DNA from: a virus
Virus record (IMG/VR): IMGVR_UViG_3300031963_000016
Span: 97,712 to 161,711 of that record
Strand: one strand, 5' to 3'
DNA length: 64,000 bases
Part shown: positions 48,774 through 57,428 of the stretch, one piece after another
Layout of the letters: the number at the start of each line of letters is the position of its first letter
How positions within the stretch are numbered: position 1 is the first letter of the stretch
Program-made: the position numbers and the translations under genes
Notes under the pieces: model-generated
Seen by the model: the letters and a program-made list of their open reading frames with translations, nothing else
What the model was told of the DNA's origin: nothing
Databases searched by the model: none

Positions 48774-49685
48774 GTGACTGCAAATACCGTATTATCTGAC
48801 ATTAATGAAATCTATACTGGATTTGTCTTAGCTGGAGACAAATGGTTTGACCCATCTGCTAAGTTTCAGTATGAGCAGCGTGTTAAACAAGCCAAACCAG
48901 AAGAGGTCGCTGATGCTGAAGGTAAAGCAAGAGCAATGGCTACTGAGTTTATTAAGTGGGCAAAAGAAAATGGATATAAAGGATTTGTAAACAAAGTTTG
49001 GTGGACTGCTCGACCAAATTCTATGACCTCTGCAGTTGGAGAATTTGTTGATCAAAAGAAAAATCCTACTGATATATTGGTAAAATTTAATGATGGACCA
49101 GCAAGAGGATTTTTAGGATTATCTGCGAAAGCAACACAAGGTAAAGGTGACATTGGTTTTAAAAATCCAGGTATCGGAACTGTCGATAATTCTCTTGGAT
49201 TAACATTTGCGAATCAGTATAAATTATTACTTGAAGATACAATTGAGAAGTATAAACTGCCAAATTCAGCAGGTGAACGAAAGATCTTTATCAGAACAAA
49301 TCCTGATACAAAAAAAGAAACTGAAGAGATCGGTGTGAATATGATGGCAGATATGAGAGATAAATTATTACAAAGATTACTACAATTTAATCAACAAGAA
49401 TTATTTAAGTATCTTTTAAAAGATTGGATGGATGCAGAAGTTTTGTTTCCACCATATATTAAAGTAACAGGGCAAGGTAAAAAACCACCCTATGCGGCAA
49501 CAGTGATGGATCCAGTGAAGAACGACAAATTAGATGCGTTATCAAAATATCCAATCACTCTAGAAAAAATAGGCAACGAATCGATTGGCGTGAAAGCAGG
49601 AGAAAAAAAGATTATGAAGATTCGTTTTAAGTTTGAGTCAGAAAAGATGGCATCATCTTTAAAACTCTCTGGGGATCCATGGTAA
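48774..49685 (+). CDS. Nuclease-like protein with D...SAK motif
   Basis: 303 aa from GTG 48774 (an AGGTG site lies 7 bases upstream). The segment PTDILVKFNDGPARGFLGLS followed by AKATQGKGDIGFKNPG has an Asp strand, hairpin and Ser-Ala-Lys pattern that resembles a PD-(D/E)xK core with Ser in place of Asp/Glu. The next protein has a similar stretch. Fold inferred from pattern only; a structural head-linked protein is the alternative. The late-type motif CTAAATAAT at 48741 overlaps the upstream stop. Confidence 0.5.
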   Translation: MTANTVLSDINEIYTGFVLAGDKWFDPSAKFQYEQRVKQAKPEEVADAEGKARAMATEFIKWAKENGYKGFVNKVWWTARPNSMTSAVGEFVDQKKNPTDILVKFNDGPARGFLGLSAKATQGKGDIGFKNPGIGTVDNSLGLTFANQYKLLLEDTIEKYKLPNSAGERKIFIRTNPDTKKETEEIGVNMMADMRDKLLQRLLQFNQQELFKYLLKDWMDAEVLFPPYIKVTGQGKKPPYAATVMDPVKNDKLDALSKYPITLEKIGNESIGVKAGEKKIMKIRFKFESEKMASSLKLSGDPW

Positions 49686-49686
49686 A

Positions 49687-50904
49687 ATGTTAAAATTTAA
49701 ATCTTTTCTAATAGAAACTTTGCTTGTAGAAAAAGCATTAAGTAGTTCTGTATCTTCTGATGACAAAGGTAAACTACATGAGTTGCTTTTGTCAAAACAT
49801 CTTCATCCAAATAATACTTTACCTGAACATCATCGTTCAGAATCTGAAAACGAAGACCATGCTGGTACTCCCCAACAGGTTCACGATCGTCTAAAGAAAA
49901 AGATTGGAGATGCAGCATACAACGAGATTGATTCACATTCTAAATCTACTGCTGACGCATTAAAGAAACATTTAGTAGATTCAGGACATCTGAAACCTGG
50001 ACATACAATTGGTAATGTTCATTGGACTTCCAATGCTGATAAAGAAAACAAAGCAGGTGATCATGAGAAGACAACTGGCATTAAAGACGTCAACTCTAAT
50101 GCAGACTTGATTATAACTATGCACGATAAGGATGGTAAAGTTGTTGGGCATCATGGAGTTTCAGCTAAGTATGGTACAAACAAAGAGCCAAACTATCGCA
50201 ATCCAGGATTAGATTCTCTAGAGAAAACTGCAAATCTTCCATCTGGTTCTCTTAACGCTCATATGAAAACACATCATGCAGGTATGGAGAAACTAGGATA
50301 TAATGGATCTGCAGAAGACCGCCACGCACAATACAAAGCAGACTCTGCAGATATTGAAGATGTAAGAAAGGAGCATGGTCGTCTTTCTGGGATTCTTTCT
50401 GCAGGTAAAAAATTATCTGCCAAAGAGAAAACTACTCACAAACATTTTGAGATGTTTTTAAATGCGCATGATAAACATAAAAACCCAGATCAATTTTTAC
50501 AAGCAGCAAAATCAAGAGCAGCTGCTGCAGAAGAATCTGCACGTATCGGTAAACAAGCACTTGCTAAAAAATTTGCTGAAGGGTTATCAAAATATGATGA
50601 TGCTAAACTACGTAATGTAGTTAGAGATCATGTATCTGCTCCAACAAAAATTCCTCATACTGTCGCACACTCTCATGTACAAGATGATGGATCTTCTAAA
50701 CCAATTATTAAACCAGCAAGCGAAATTGCTGATAAACATTTAGAAGATTACGAGAATCTTCATGTTGTTCATAGTGGCGGTATTGCTGTTTATATTAAAG
50801 GTACACATAAGAAGACAGGTAAGGTTATGAATGTGGGTACAATGACTATGAAGGGTTCTTCTGGTCCACACAAGGGTGTTGTAGGTGCATTCAGCCTTAA
50901 ATAA
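49687..50904 (+). CDS. Predicted internal head protein with nuclease-like core
   Basis: 405 aa, one base after the previous stop. The N-terminus KFKSFLIETLLVEKAL resembles a T4 capsid-targeting sequence and holds LIE and LVE sites for gp21. Residues about 135-165 have SNADLIITMHDKDGKVVGHH then GVSAKYGTNKEPNYRNPG, related to the SAK motif of the preceding protein. The rest is His/Lys-rich and helical, with a C-terminal beta segment (HVVHSGGIAVYIKGTHKKTG). Possible nuclease packaged in the capsid; no experimental relative is known to me. Confidence 0.55.
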   Translation: MLKFKSFLIETLLVEKALSSSVSSDDKGKLHELLLSKHLHPNNTLPEHHRSESENEDHAGTPQQVHDRLKKKIGDAAYNEIDSHSKSTADALKKHLVDSGHLKPGHTIGNVHWTSNADKENKAGDHEKTTGIKDVNSNADLIITMHDKDGKVVGHHGVSAKYGTNKEPNYRNPGLDSLEKTANLPSGSLNAHMKTHHAGMEKLGYNGSAEDRHAQYKADSADIEDVRKEHGRLSGILSAGKKLSAKEKTTHKHFEMFLNAHDKHKNPDQFLQAAKSRAAAAEESARIGKQALAKKFAEGLSKYDDAKLRNVVRDHVSAPTKIPHTVAHSHVQDDGSSKPIIKPASEIADKHLEDYENLHVVHSGGIAVYIKGTHKKTGKVMNVGTMTMKGSSGPHKGVVGAFSLK

Positions 50905-50939
50905 TCCCCTCAACTCTGTAGGGTTATTATAGAGAGGTG

Positions 50940-50968
50940 TTGTCTTTAATTGCAACTTGCGGTATAAT
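50940..50968 (+). promoter_or_regulatory. Sigma70-type promoter, TTGTCT class, at the HAD gene
   Basis: -35 TTGTCT (50940-50945), 17-base spacer containing AATTGCAACTT, -10 TATAAT (50963-50968). TAGGGTTATT lies upstream at about 50919. Transcription would begin about 7 bases after the -10, at the ATG (50975), giving a leaderless message. Confidence 0.8.
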
Positions 50969-50974
50969 AGAGGT

Positions 50975-51595
50975 ATGAAAAGGTTTAGAGAATACATAGA
51001 AGAAGCGGTGGTAGAGCCGACTGGAAGTTTAACGATATTTGATATCGATGACACTCTATTCCATACCACTGCTCAAATCGCAGTTGTGAAAGATGGTAAG
51101 ACTATCGCCAAACTTACCAATCAAGAATTCAACAACTACAAATTAGGTGATGGGGAGTCGTTTGACTTCTCTGAGTTTAGAGATGCGCATAAGTTCTATC
51201 ACGAAAGTAAACCTATTGGTAGAATGCTAGCAAAAGCCAAAGCAATCTTGGCTAACTCTGTTAAGAATCCGTTAAGTAAAGTTATCATTATTACTGCTCG
51301 TGCAAACTTTGATGATAGAGATAAATTCCTATCAACATTTCGTAAGTATGGTTTCGACATTGACAAGGTTCGTGTTGAAAGAGCAGGTGAGTTAGTTGGT
51401 AATGAGATTCCAGCTATTAAGAAAGTAGTCATCGTTAGAAAATATCTACAAAGCAATCAATATGCTAAAGTAAGATTGTTTGATGACTCAATGAGCAATT
51501 TACGAGAGTTCTTAAAGTTAAGAACAGAGTTTAAGAATATTAAGTTCGAAGCATTCTTCGCAAATCCAGATGGTTCAGTAAAGGTTATTAAGTGA
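50975..51595 (+). CDS. HAD-family phosphatase with capsid-targeting-like N-terminus
   Basis: 206 aa. It starts KRFREYIEEAVVEPTG, like T4 internal-protein leaders, with an IEE/A site. HAD motif I is FDIDDTLF (about 22-29), motif II IIITARANFDDRD, a Lys in a conserved loop, and motif IV VRLFDDSMSN. The layout resembles polynucleotide 3'-phosphatases and nucleotidases. The gene after it is ligase-like, which suggests nucleic-acid end processing. Confidence 0.72.
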   Translation: MKRFREYIEEAVVEPTGSLTIFDIDDTLFHTTAQIAVVKDGKTIAKLTNQEFNNYKLGDGESFDFSEFRDAHKFYHESKPIGRMLAKAKAILANSVKNPLSKVIIITARANFDDRDKFLSTFRKYGFDIDKVRVERAGELVGNEIPAIKKVVIVRKYLQSNQYAKVRLFDDSMSNLREFLKLRTEFKNIKFEAFFANPDGSVKVIK

Positions 51596-52821
51596 AAACA
51601 TTAAAGAATTACATCGTTGAACAAAAGAACACTCACATGACTCATGTGGAAGATCTGGTATTTGATGGCGGTGTAGATGGAACCCGACAAGCGATTAAAT
51701 TTCTACAAGATCTTCGTGATATGCTCGCTGGTCACACTAAAAATAAAGTAACAGCTACTGTTAAATGGGATGGCGCACCAGCAGTATTTGCTGGTATTGA
51801 TCCACGTGACAAAAAATTCTTTGTTGCTAAAAAAGGAGTATTTAACAAAGATCCAAAAGTCTACAAGACAAATGCTGACATTGATGCAGACACGCAAGGT
51901 GATCTGGCTGCTAAATTGAAAGTTGCTTTAGCAGAGTTTAAGAAACTAGGAATCAAGTCAGGTGTTTATCAGGGTGATCTTATGTTCACTGACGATAAAC
52001 AGATCGTTACAATCGAAGGAAAGAAGTATATTACTTTTCACCCAAACACGATCGTGTATGCTGTTCCTGTTGGTACAGAGTTAGCCAATAAAATTATGAA
52101 AGCCAAGATTGGTGTTGTCTGGCATACAACTTATACAGGTTCATCATTTGAGTCAATGACAGCATCTTTTGGTAAATCAATCGTATCAAAAATGTCCTCT
52201 GTATCTTCTGTATGGATGGATGACGCAAACTATAAAGATTACTCTGGAATCGCAACATTTACTCAGGCAGAAACCGCAGAATTAACTGCGATCCTTTCTC
52301 AAGCAGGCAAAGTATTCAATGAGATTCCTGCACAAACTCTTAATGCTATTAGAGATAATGAAGATCTAAACATGGCTGTTAATACTTACAATAATTCAAA
52401 AGTTCGTGCTGGAGAACAAATAACTGATACTCATGCGCATGTGGTTGGATTGTTCAATTATATTCATGATAAGTATCAAAAAGAAATTGATACAAAGAAA
52501 ACTGAAAAGGGTAAACAAGCACAAGAAACAAAACGTAGTGCTGTTCTGTCTTTCTTTGCGAATCACGACAAAGCAGACATTGTTAAGATATTTGACTTAG
52601 TTAATTTACTTGCAAAAGCCAAATTAATGATTGTTAATAAGATGAATGAAGCAGGACATATTAATACATTTCTTAAAACTGCAAACGGATATAAAGTCAC
52701 TGGGGTGGAAGGTTTCGTTGCTATTGATCATTTAACTGGTGGTGCTGTTAAAATTGTAGATCGTTTAGAGTTTAGTAAATCAAATTTTTCACCAGATATT
52801 ATCAAAGGATGGCAACGATGA
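51592..52821 (+). CDS. Nucleotidyltransferase/ligase-like protein with capsid-targeting-like N-terminus
   Basis: 409 aa, GTG start overlapping the HAD stop (GTGA). The leader is KTLKNYIVEQ. Lys58 in TVKWDGAPAVFAGID fits ligase motif I (KxDG). FFVAKKGVFNKDPKVY, SGVYQGDLMFTDDKQ and IGVVWHTTYTG could be motifs III to IV of the RNA/DNA ligase superfamily. T4 internal Alt proteins also reach the host with the DNA, so an ejected ligase or nucleotidyltransferase is possible. It is a common but uncharacterised marine T4-like phage protein. Confidence 0.6.
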   Translation: MKTLKNYIVEQKNTHMTHVEDLVFDGGVDGTRQAIKFLQDLRDMLAGHTKNKVTATVKWDGAPAVFAGIDPRDKKFFVAKKGVFNKDPKVYKTNADIDADTQGDLAAKLKVALAEFKKLGIKSGVYQGDLMFTDDKQIVTIEGKKYITFHPNTIVYAVPVGTELANKIMKAKIGVVWHTTYTGSSFESMTASFGKSIVSKMSSVSSVWMDDANYKDYSGIATFTQAETAELTAILSQAGKVFNEIPAQTLNAIRDNEDLNMAVNTYNNSKVRAGEQITDTHAHVVGLFNYIHDKYQKEIDTKKTEKGKQAQETKRSAVLSFFANHDKADIVKIFDLVNLLAKAKLMIVNKMNEAGHINTFLKTANGYKVTGVEGFVAIDHLTGGAVKIVDRLEFSKSNFSPDIIKGWQR

Positions 52822-53186
52822 AAAGATTACTATTACTATCACCAGTATTTCTTTTAACTGGATGTACTTTACTATTATTGGCTGGATGTTCTTTTGTTTT
52901 ACCAAGACCTCATGATTCAGCGATGTTTAATAATCTTGTTGAGGTTAAAATAGCAGTAGATAAATTAGATTGTAAAAATAAAGAGTGGAGTGACACTTTT
53001 ATTAAAATTGAAAGATTAAAGGTTTACACTTCCTTAAGAAAGGATCCTCAGGCAAAGGCTGTAGAAGATCTAGAATCTGCTCTTAAGAAAGCACACTTAT
53101 CAAATAATGAGAAATTCTGTGAGTCAGTAGTTAAGATTAACAAGGCTAGAGTAGATGTTATAACAGACGCATGGAGAGGAAGATGA
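52818..53186 (+). CDS. Lipoprotein
   Basis: 122 aa from ATG 52818, with AAAGG nine bases upstream; an in-frame ATG at 52809 has no room for a ribosome site. The signal peptide KRLLLLSPVFLLTGC has a lipobox (LLTGC), and a second hydrophobic run ends LLAGC eight residues later, so either Cys could be lipidated. The mature part is a charged helix with two further Cys. It may alter the host envelope. Confidence 0.7.
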   Translation: MKRLLLLSPVFLLTGCTLLLLAGCSFVLPRPHDSAMFNNLVEVKIAVDKLDCKNKEWSDTFIKIERLKVYTSLRKDPQAKAVEDLESALKKAHLSNNEKFCESVVKINKARVDVITDAWRGR

Positions 53187-53419
53187 GTTTATTCAACGAA
53201 CTAAGACAGCAAGCAGACATGGGTGGTCCAGCAGGAGCACTTGCACGAGAACTAATTAATATTCATGATGAGTATTCTAGCGGTCATTTAAGTCGAGAAG
53301 AATATGATTTTCTTTTGTCAGAAATTGCAACAGTTAGAGCACAACAGGAACTCGCATCTGATGAGATCGCCTGTCGTTGGATTTGTGCTGCTGCTGAGGC
53401 TATGTTGAGTTTAGCATAA
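53183..53419 (+). CDS. Small conserved structural-region protein
   Basis: 78 aa from ATG 53183 overlapping the lipoprotein stop (ATGA). SLFNELRQQADMGGPAGALA, IHDEYSSGHLSREEYDFLLS and RAQQELASDEIACRWI form a helical protein found next to structural genes in marine T4-like phages. No function is known. Confidence 0.6.
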   Translation: MSLFNELRQQADMGGPAGALARELINIHDEYSSGHLSREEYDFLLSEIATVRAQQELASDEIACRWICAAAEAMLSLA

Positions 53420-53421
53420 GA

Positions 53422-53430
53422 CTAAATAAT
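53422..53430 (+). promoter_or_regulatory. Late-type promoter motif before the composite virion protein
   Basis: CTAAATAAT lies 30 bases upstream of the start at 53460, directly after the preceding stop. Confidence 0.45.
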
Positions 53431-53459
53431 AACAGTAACATATTTTATAGATGGATTAA

Positions 53460-56400
53460 ATGAAAGATTACCGACAACTAATCAAAGAACTGCCGTCTAA
53501 AACGGTAGTTATGGCTTTTGGGCGATTCAACCCTCCGACTATCGGACATGAATTGCTTGTAAAAGCAGTCAAGAAACTGGCTCAGCAAAAGAAGGCTGAC
53601 CACGTAATCTATGCATCTCGTTCTCAAGATGCAAAAAAGAATCCACTATCCGTCGATAAAAAAGTTAAATACTTGAACCTTATGTTCAAGAATACTCATT
53701 TCGTTGGTGCCAGCGATACTGTCCGCACCTTTATTGAGGCAGCGAAAGAGCTGAACAAAAGATATAAAAATCTAGTTATGGTCGCTGGTAGCGATCGTGT
53801 TCCAGAGTTTAATAGATTGTTAAATACATATAATGGTAAAGAGTTTAAATTTGACACAATTGAAGTTATTTCGGCAGGTGAACGTGATCCAGACGCTGAT
53901 GATGCTACAGGGATGTCTGCTTCTAAAATGAGAGCGATTGCTGTAAAAGGTAATTATGCAGAATTTAAAAGAGGATTACCATCTTCTGTTCGTGAAATAG
54001 ATGGTCGTCGTTTAATGAATGATATTCGTGATGGTATGGGACTCGATGCTGTTAAAGAACAGATTATCCTCGTTAAAGATGAATTACGTGAGAAATATTT
54101 TCGTGGAGAGATTTTTAACGAAGGTGATATTGTAGAATGTGGTGATGAAAAATATACAATAGTAAAACGTGGTTCAAATCATCTATTATTAAGAGAGGGA
54201 AGTGGTGCATTAGTTTCCAAATGGATTCATGATGTTCAACCGACGGAAGAGAAAGATATGAATGAATCTTTAACAGATAAAACTTTACGACCAACTGATA
54301 AAATTAAAGTTGCTCGCATTATTGCAACTATGTTGGGTGTAGAAAATGCAGAAACATCTTCAAACCCAGAAAACCTTATTAATCAGGCATTACGTAGAGT
54401 TAGAACAAAAGCACTTAATCCAGAGGCACTTAACATATTAGATAAAATGTTAAATCTTGCAACTGAGCAAGGCATTCAATATGATGCTACATTAAAACCA
54501 ACAAAGTTAAAAGAAGATAAAGTTAATAGAAATAGTAATTACAACATAGCAAAAGATGTTCTTCGCTTTAGTGACTTTAAAAGACTAAAGAAAATTCAAG
54601 AACATGAAGAATCAGATAATGACGATAAAAAAGATAATGAGTCTGACCACGATCATGAACATAATGATAATGAAATAGATCATTCAGAGGTTGGACATAC
54701 TTTAGTTGGTCCAGGTAAACAAGATAATCTACGTCGTCGTAAAATAGCATATCATCTGGGTGAACAACATAAGATTCCTCATATCGATATGTCTGCATAT
54801 GAAGATGAAGCAGGGCACGAGAATACTGCTCAACATATTATTACTAGTCCAGAACATACTGCTAAACAAAAGAAACTTGCTAAATCATTTATTGACAAAA
54901 TGAGTGGTTCTGTTGCAGAAGCAGTTTCTGCTCGTTTAAAACTTGCTGATGCATTGCGTCGTGAAGGAGAAAAACGTAAAGCATCTGAAGAACGTGCTAA
55001 ACTGATGATGCAACAAAGCAAAGAAAAACAAGCACTTGCTGACCAACATAAAAAAGAAAAAGAAAATTTAACTAAGGAAGAGACTGAAATTGAAGAGTCA
55101 ACTCCATATTACAACAAACCATCTTTCTTAAAGAGAATGTCACATGTTGCTAAACAAGAACGTCAAGCACGTGAGAAAAAAGAACAAGAACAAAAGAAAC
55201 AAGTTAAAGAAGAAATAATTGAAGAAGGATCTACTTCTGTTTATGATACTCATGTGAGAGGTAGTTCAGATTATCATGCAATAGTTAAAAAGCATGGTAC
55301 AGAAAAAACAAAAGAACTTATTCGTCATTTAAAAACGGAAAGAGATAGTCTTAGAAAGCACAGTTCAGATTGGGCTGGTCCAGCACACTTAAAGAAACAT
55401 GATTTTGCTATTAAAGGATTGACACGTGCTCTTGGAGAAGATTTAGTAAGAGAAGAAGAAGTAGAAATATGCGAAACAGCAGACGCTGGTCTTGCTGCAA
55501 AAGCAGCTAAGTCTGGTATTTCTATCGGAACATTACGCAAAGTTTATCGTCGTGGTGTAGCAGCATGGAACTCTGGACATCGTCCTGGAACAACACCACA
55601 ACAGTGGGGTATGGCTCGTGTAAATTCTTATATCACAAAAGGTAAAGGCACATATCATGGTGCTGACAAAGATCTTCGTGAGCAAGAAGAATTAGAAGAG
55701 AACAATTTACCAGAAGTGCCAAAGGATAAAGAGTCTGGTCTTCCAAAGAAATATGTGGCAGGTTTGTCTGCGTCTACTGCAAAGGCAAGAGCAGCACACT
55801 GGGACAGGATGGATAAAAAGAGCGACAGTGATCCATCTGCATATGCACCAGCACCTGGAGATGCAACTGCCGAAACTAAACCAAGCAAGCATACATTAAA
55901 GTATCGTGCAATGTTCGGTGAAGATATGGACGAAGAGTTATACGAGGCATGCTGGGATACTCACAAACAAGTTGGTATGAAAAAGAAAGGTGACCGCATG
56001 GTTCCTGACTGTGTGCCAAAGAATGAAGAGATTGAATTCAAAGACGATGTTTGCGATGTTTGTGGTAAGTCTCCATGTGAATGTGAAAATGAGGGACAAG
56101 ATCAAACACAAATGAAACCTAACTTCGATCCTTTCTTTAAAGAAGACGAAGATGAGATTGATTTTGCAGAACCATCTGATGATGAAATCGAAAAGATGGC
56201 AGACGAGTTAACAGACGATGATTATCTTGATGCATACGATGAAGATGAGTTGGGTGTTATTGATGATGAAACTGGTGAGGAATTAGAAGCAGATGAAGAA
56301 GAAGAAAAGAAACTTAAAGAGTCTGCTTTAATGGAAGTTCTTTCTCGTATAGAAAGAATGAAAGCAGTCGCAAGAATTCGTCGCACAAAGGCAAAACGTG

Positions 56401-56684
56401 AACGTGCAACTAAAATTGCATTAAAGCGTTATTCAAATACCGCTACAATTAACAAACGTGCACGTAGATTAGCAATTAAGTTAATGAAGAAGCGTCTAAC
56501 TCGTGGTCGTGATCCAAGCAAACTTTCTGTCGGAGAGAAAGAACGCATTGAACGTATCATTGAAAGAAGAAAAGCAGTGATTGGTCGTATCGCTATGCGT
56601 TTAGCACCACGTGTTCGTAAAGTAGAAAAAGCAAGACTATCACATTCTAAATACACTCAGGGATCTCCAAATGTTACATTTTAA
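53460..56684 (+). CDS. Large composite head-associated protein with N-terminal nucleotidyltransferase
   Basis: 1074 aa. The leader is KDYRQLIKELPSK. Residues 13-170 are an adenylyltransferase-like (NMNAT/CoaD) domain with GRFNPPTIGHELL (TIGH motif, 27-30), VAGSDRVPEFNRLL and GMSASKMRAIA. Then follow several separate modules joined by Glu-rich linkers: a KYTIVKRGSNHLLLREGSGA domain, an LRPTDKIKVARI helical domain, DUF5824-like segments (GTLRKVYRRGVAAWNSGHRP, LPKKYVAGLSASTAKARAAH), a CWDTHKQVGMKKKGDRMVP motif, a CDVCGKSPCECE cluster and a very basic C-terminus. Many Leu/Ile-x-Glu sites suggest gp21 processing. Confidence 0.75.
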   Translation: MKDYRQLIKELPSKTVVMAFGRFNPPTIGHELLVKAVKKLAQQKKADHVIYASRSQDAKKNPLSVDKKVKYLNLMFKNTHFVGASDTVRTFIEAAKELNKRYKNLVMVAGSDRVPEFNRLLNTYNGKEFKFDTIEVISAGERDPDADDATGMSASKMRAIAVKGNYAEFKRGLPSSVREIDGRRLMNDIRDGMGLDAVKEQIILVKDELREKYFRGEIFNEGDIVECGDEKYTIVKRGSNHLLLREGSGALVSKWIHDVQPTEEKDMNESLTDKTLRPTDKIKVARIIATMLGVENAETSSNPENLINQALRRVRTKALNPEALNILDKMLNLATEQGIQYDATLKPTKLKEDKVNRNSNYNIAKDVLRFSDFKRLKKIQEHEESDNDDKKDNESDHDHEHNDNEIDHSEVGHTLVGPGKQDNLRRRKIAYHLGEQHKIPHIDMSAYEDEAGHENTAQHIITSPEHTAKQKKLAKSFIDKMSGSVAEAVSARLKLADALRREGEKRKASEERAKLMMQQSKEKQALADQHKKEKENLTKEETEIEESTPYYNKPSFLKRMSHVAKQERQAREKKEQEQKKQVKEEIIEEGSTSVYDTHVRGSSDYHAIVKKHGTEKTKELIRHLKTERDSLRKHSSDWAGPAHLKKHDFAIKGLTRALGEDLVREEEVEICETADAGLAAKAAKSGISIGTLRKVYRRGVAAWNSGHRPGTTPQQWGMARVNSYITKGKGTYHGADKDLREQEELEENNLPEVPKDKESGLPKKYVAGLSASTAKARAAHWDRMDKKSDSDPSAYAPAPGDATAETKPSKHTLKYRAMFGEDMDEELYEACWDTHKQVGMKKKGDRMVPDCVPKNEEIEFKDDVCDVCGKSPCECENEGQDQTQMKPNFDPFFKEDEDEIDFAEPSDDEIEKMADELTDDDYLDAYDEDELGVIDDETGEELEADEEEEKKLKESALMEVLSRIERMKAVARIRRTKAKRERATKIALKRYSNTATINKRARRLAIKLMKKRLTRGRDPSKLSVGEKERIERIIERRKAVIGRIAMRLAPRVRKVEKARLSHSKYTQGSPNVTF

Positions 56685-56937
56685 AGAGTGGCTCACTGAA
56701 GCAGAATATCAGGGAAGAGATGTTCCTCTTAACAAACCTATGGCTGGTGATGTGAAAAAGTCTAAAGTCTTTGTTAAGAATGAAAAAGGTAATGTTGTCA
56801 AAGTAAACTTTGGTGACAAAAATATGACCATTAAGAAACATATTCCTGGTCGTCGTAAGTCATTCCGTGCTCGTCATAATTGCGATAATCCTGGTCCAAA
56901 AACAAAAGCAAGATATTGGTCTTGCAAGGCATGGTGA
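56671..56937 (+). CDS. Small basic virion protein (DUF5872-like) with capsid-targeting-like N-terminus
   Basis: 88 aa. LHFKEWLTEAEYQGRDVPLN holds an LTE/A site at residues 8-11. The rest is basic: KVFVKNEKGNVVKVNFGDKN, then HIPGRRKSFRARHNCDNPG and RYWSCKAW with conserved Cys, as in a family of small phage proteins (DUF5872 pattern). It overlaps the large composite gene by 14 bases. It is likely packaged in the head and DNA-associated. Confidence 0.72.
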   Translation: MLHFKEWLTEAEYQGRDVPLNKPMAGDVKKSKVFVKNEKGNVVKVNFGDKNMTIKKHIPGRRKSFRARHNCDNPGPKTKARYWSCKAW

Positions 56938-56942
56938 TATAA

Positions 56943-57419
56943 ATGGCTGGCAAACACATTATCTCTCATACAGAAACTGAAATAGTTTTTAAGTGTTATA
57001 TCACTGATTCAAATGGTGGAACGATTGATCTAAGTTTACAGAATGATATGACAAAATCTACTCAGGTATATGTCACACCAACATCTATTCCAGATGAGAC
57101 GAGTGGTGCTTTCGTTCAATACACTGGTTCAAGAGTTTATATCACTGAACTTTGGTGGGGATGCAAACACAATAAACATTGGGATGTTGCTAGATTACTA
57201 GATGCTACTCCTACTCTACACAATCATTACTATTTGGTTAATGCTGGCTATTATGATTACACTGGATTTGCTGATAGAATTTACGCTAATAAAGATCTTA
57301 GATTAACATCAGATGGTCCAGCACATTTAATTATTAAATTAAGAAAAGAAGGCTGGAATCCAAAAGTTGAGACCGCAGTATTTGGTCCATACGATAATGA
57401 ATCAGTTGTTGGAAGTTAA
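56943..57419 (+). CDS. Virion beta protein, paralogue of the 9824 gene
   Basis: 158 aa. It has polar beta strands (TEIVFKCYITDSNGGTIDLS), a Trp/His-rich middle (ITELWWGCKHNKHWDVARLL), and the C-terminal KVETAVFGPYDNESVVGS that matches the 9824 protein. It lies in the block of head-associated genes. A head or decoration role is inferred from position and paralogy. Confidence 0.58.
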   Translation: MAGKHIISHTETEIVFKCYITDSNGGTIDLSLQNDMTKSTQVYVTPTSIPDETSGAFVQYTGSRVYITELWWGCKHNKHWDVARLLDATPTLHNHYYLVNAGYYDYTGFADRIYANKDLRLTSDGPAHLIIKLRKEGWNPKVETAVFGPYDNESVVGS

Positions 57420-57428
57420 GGATAAACT

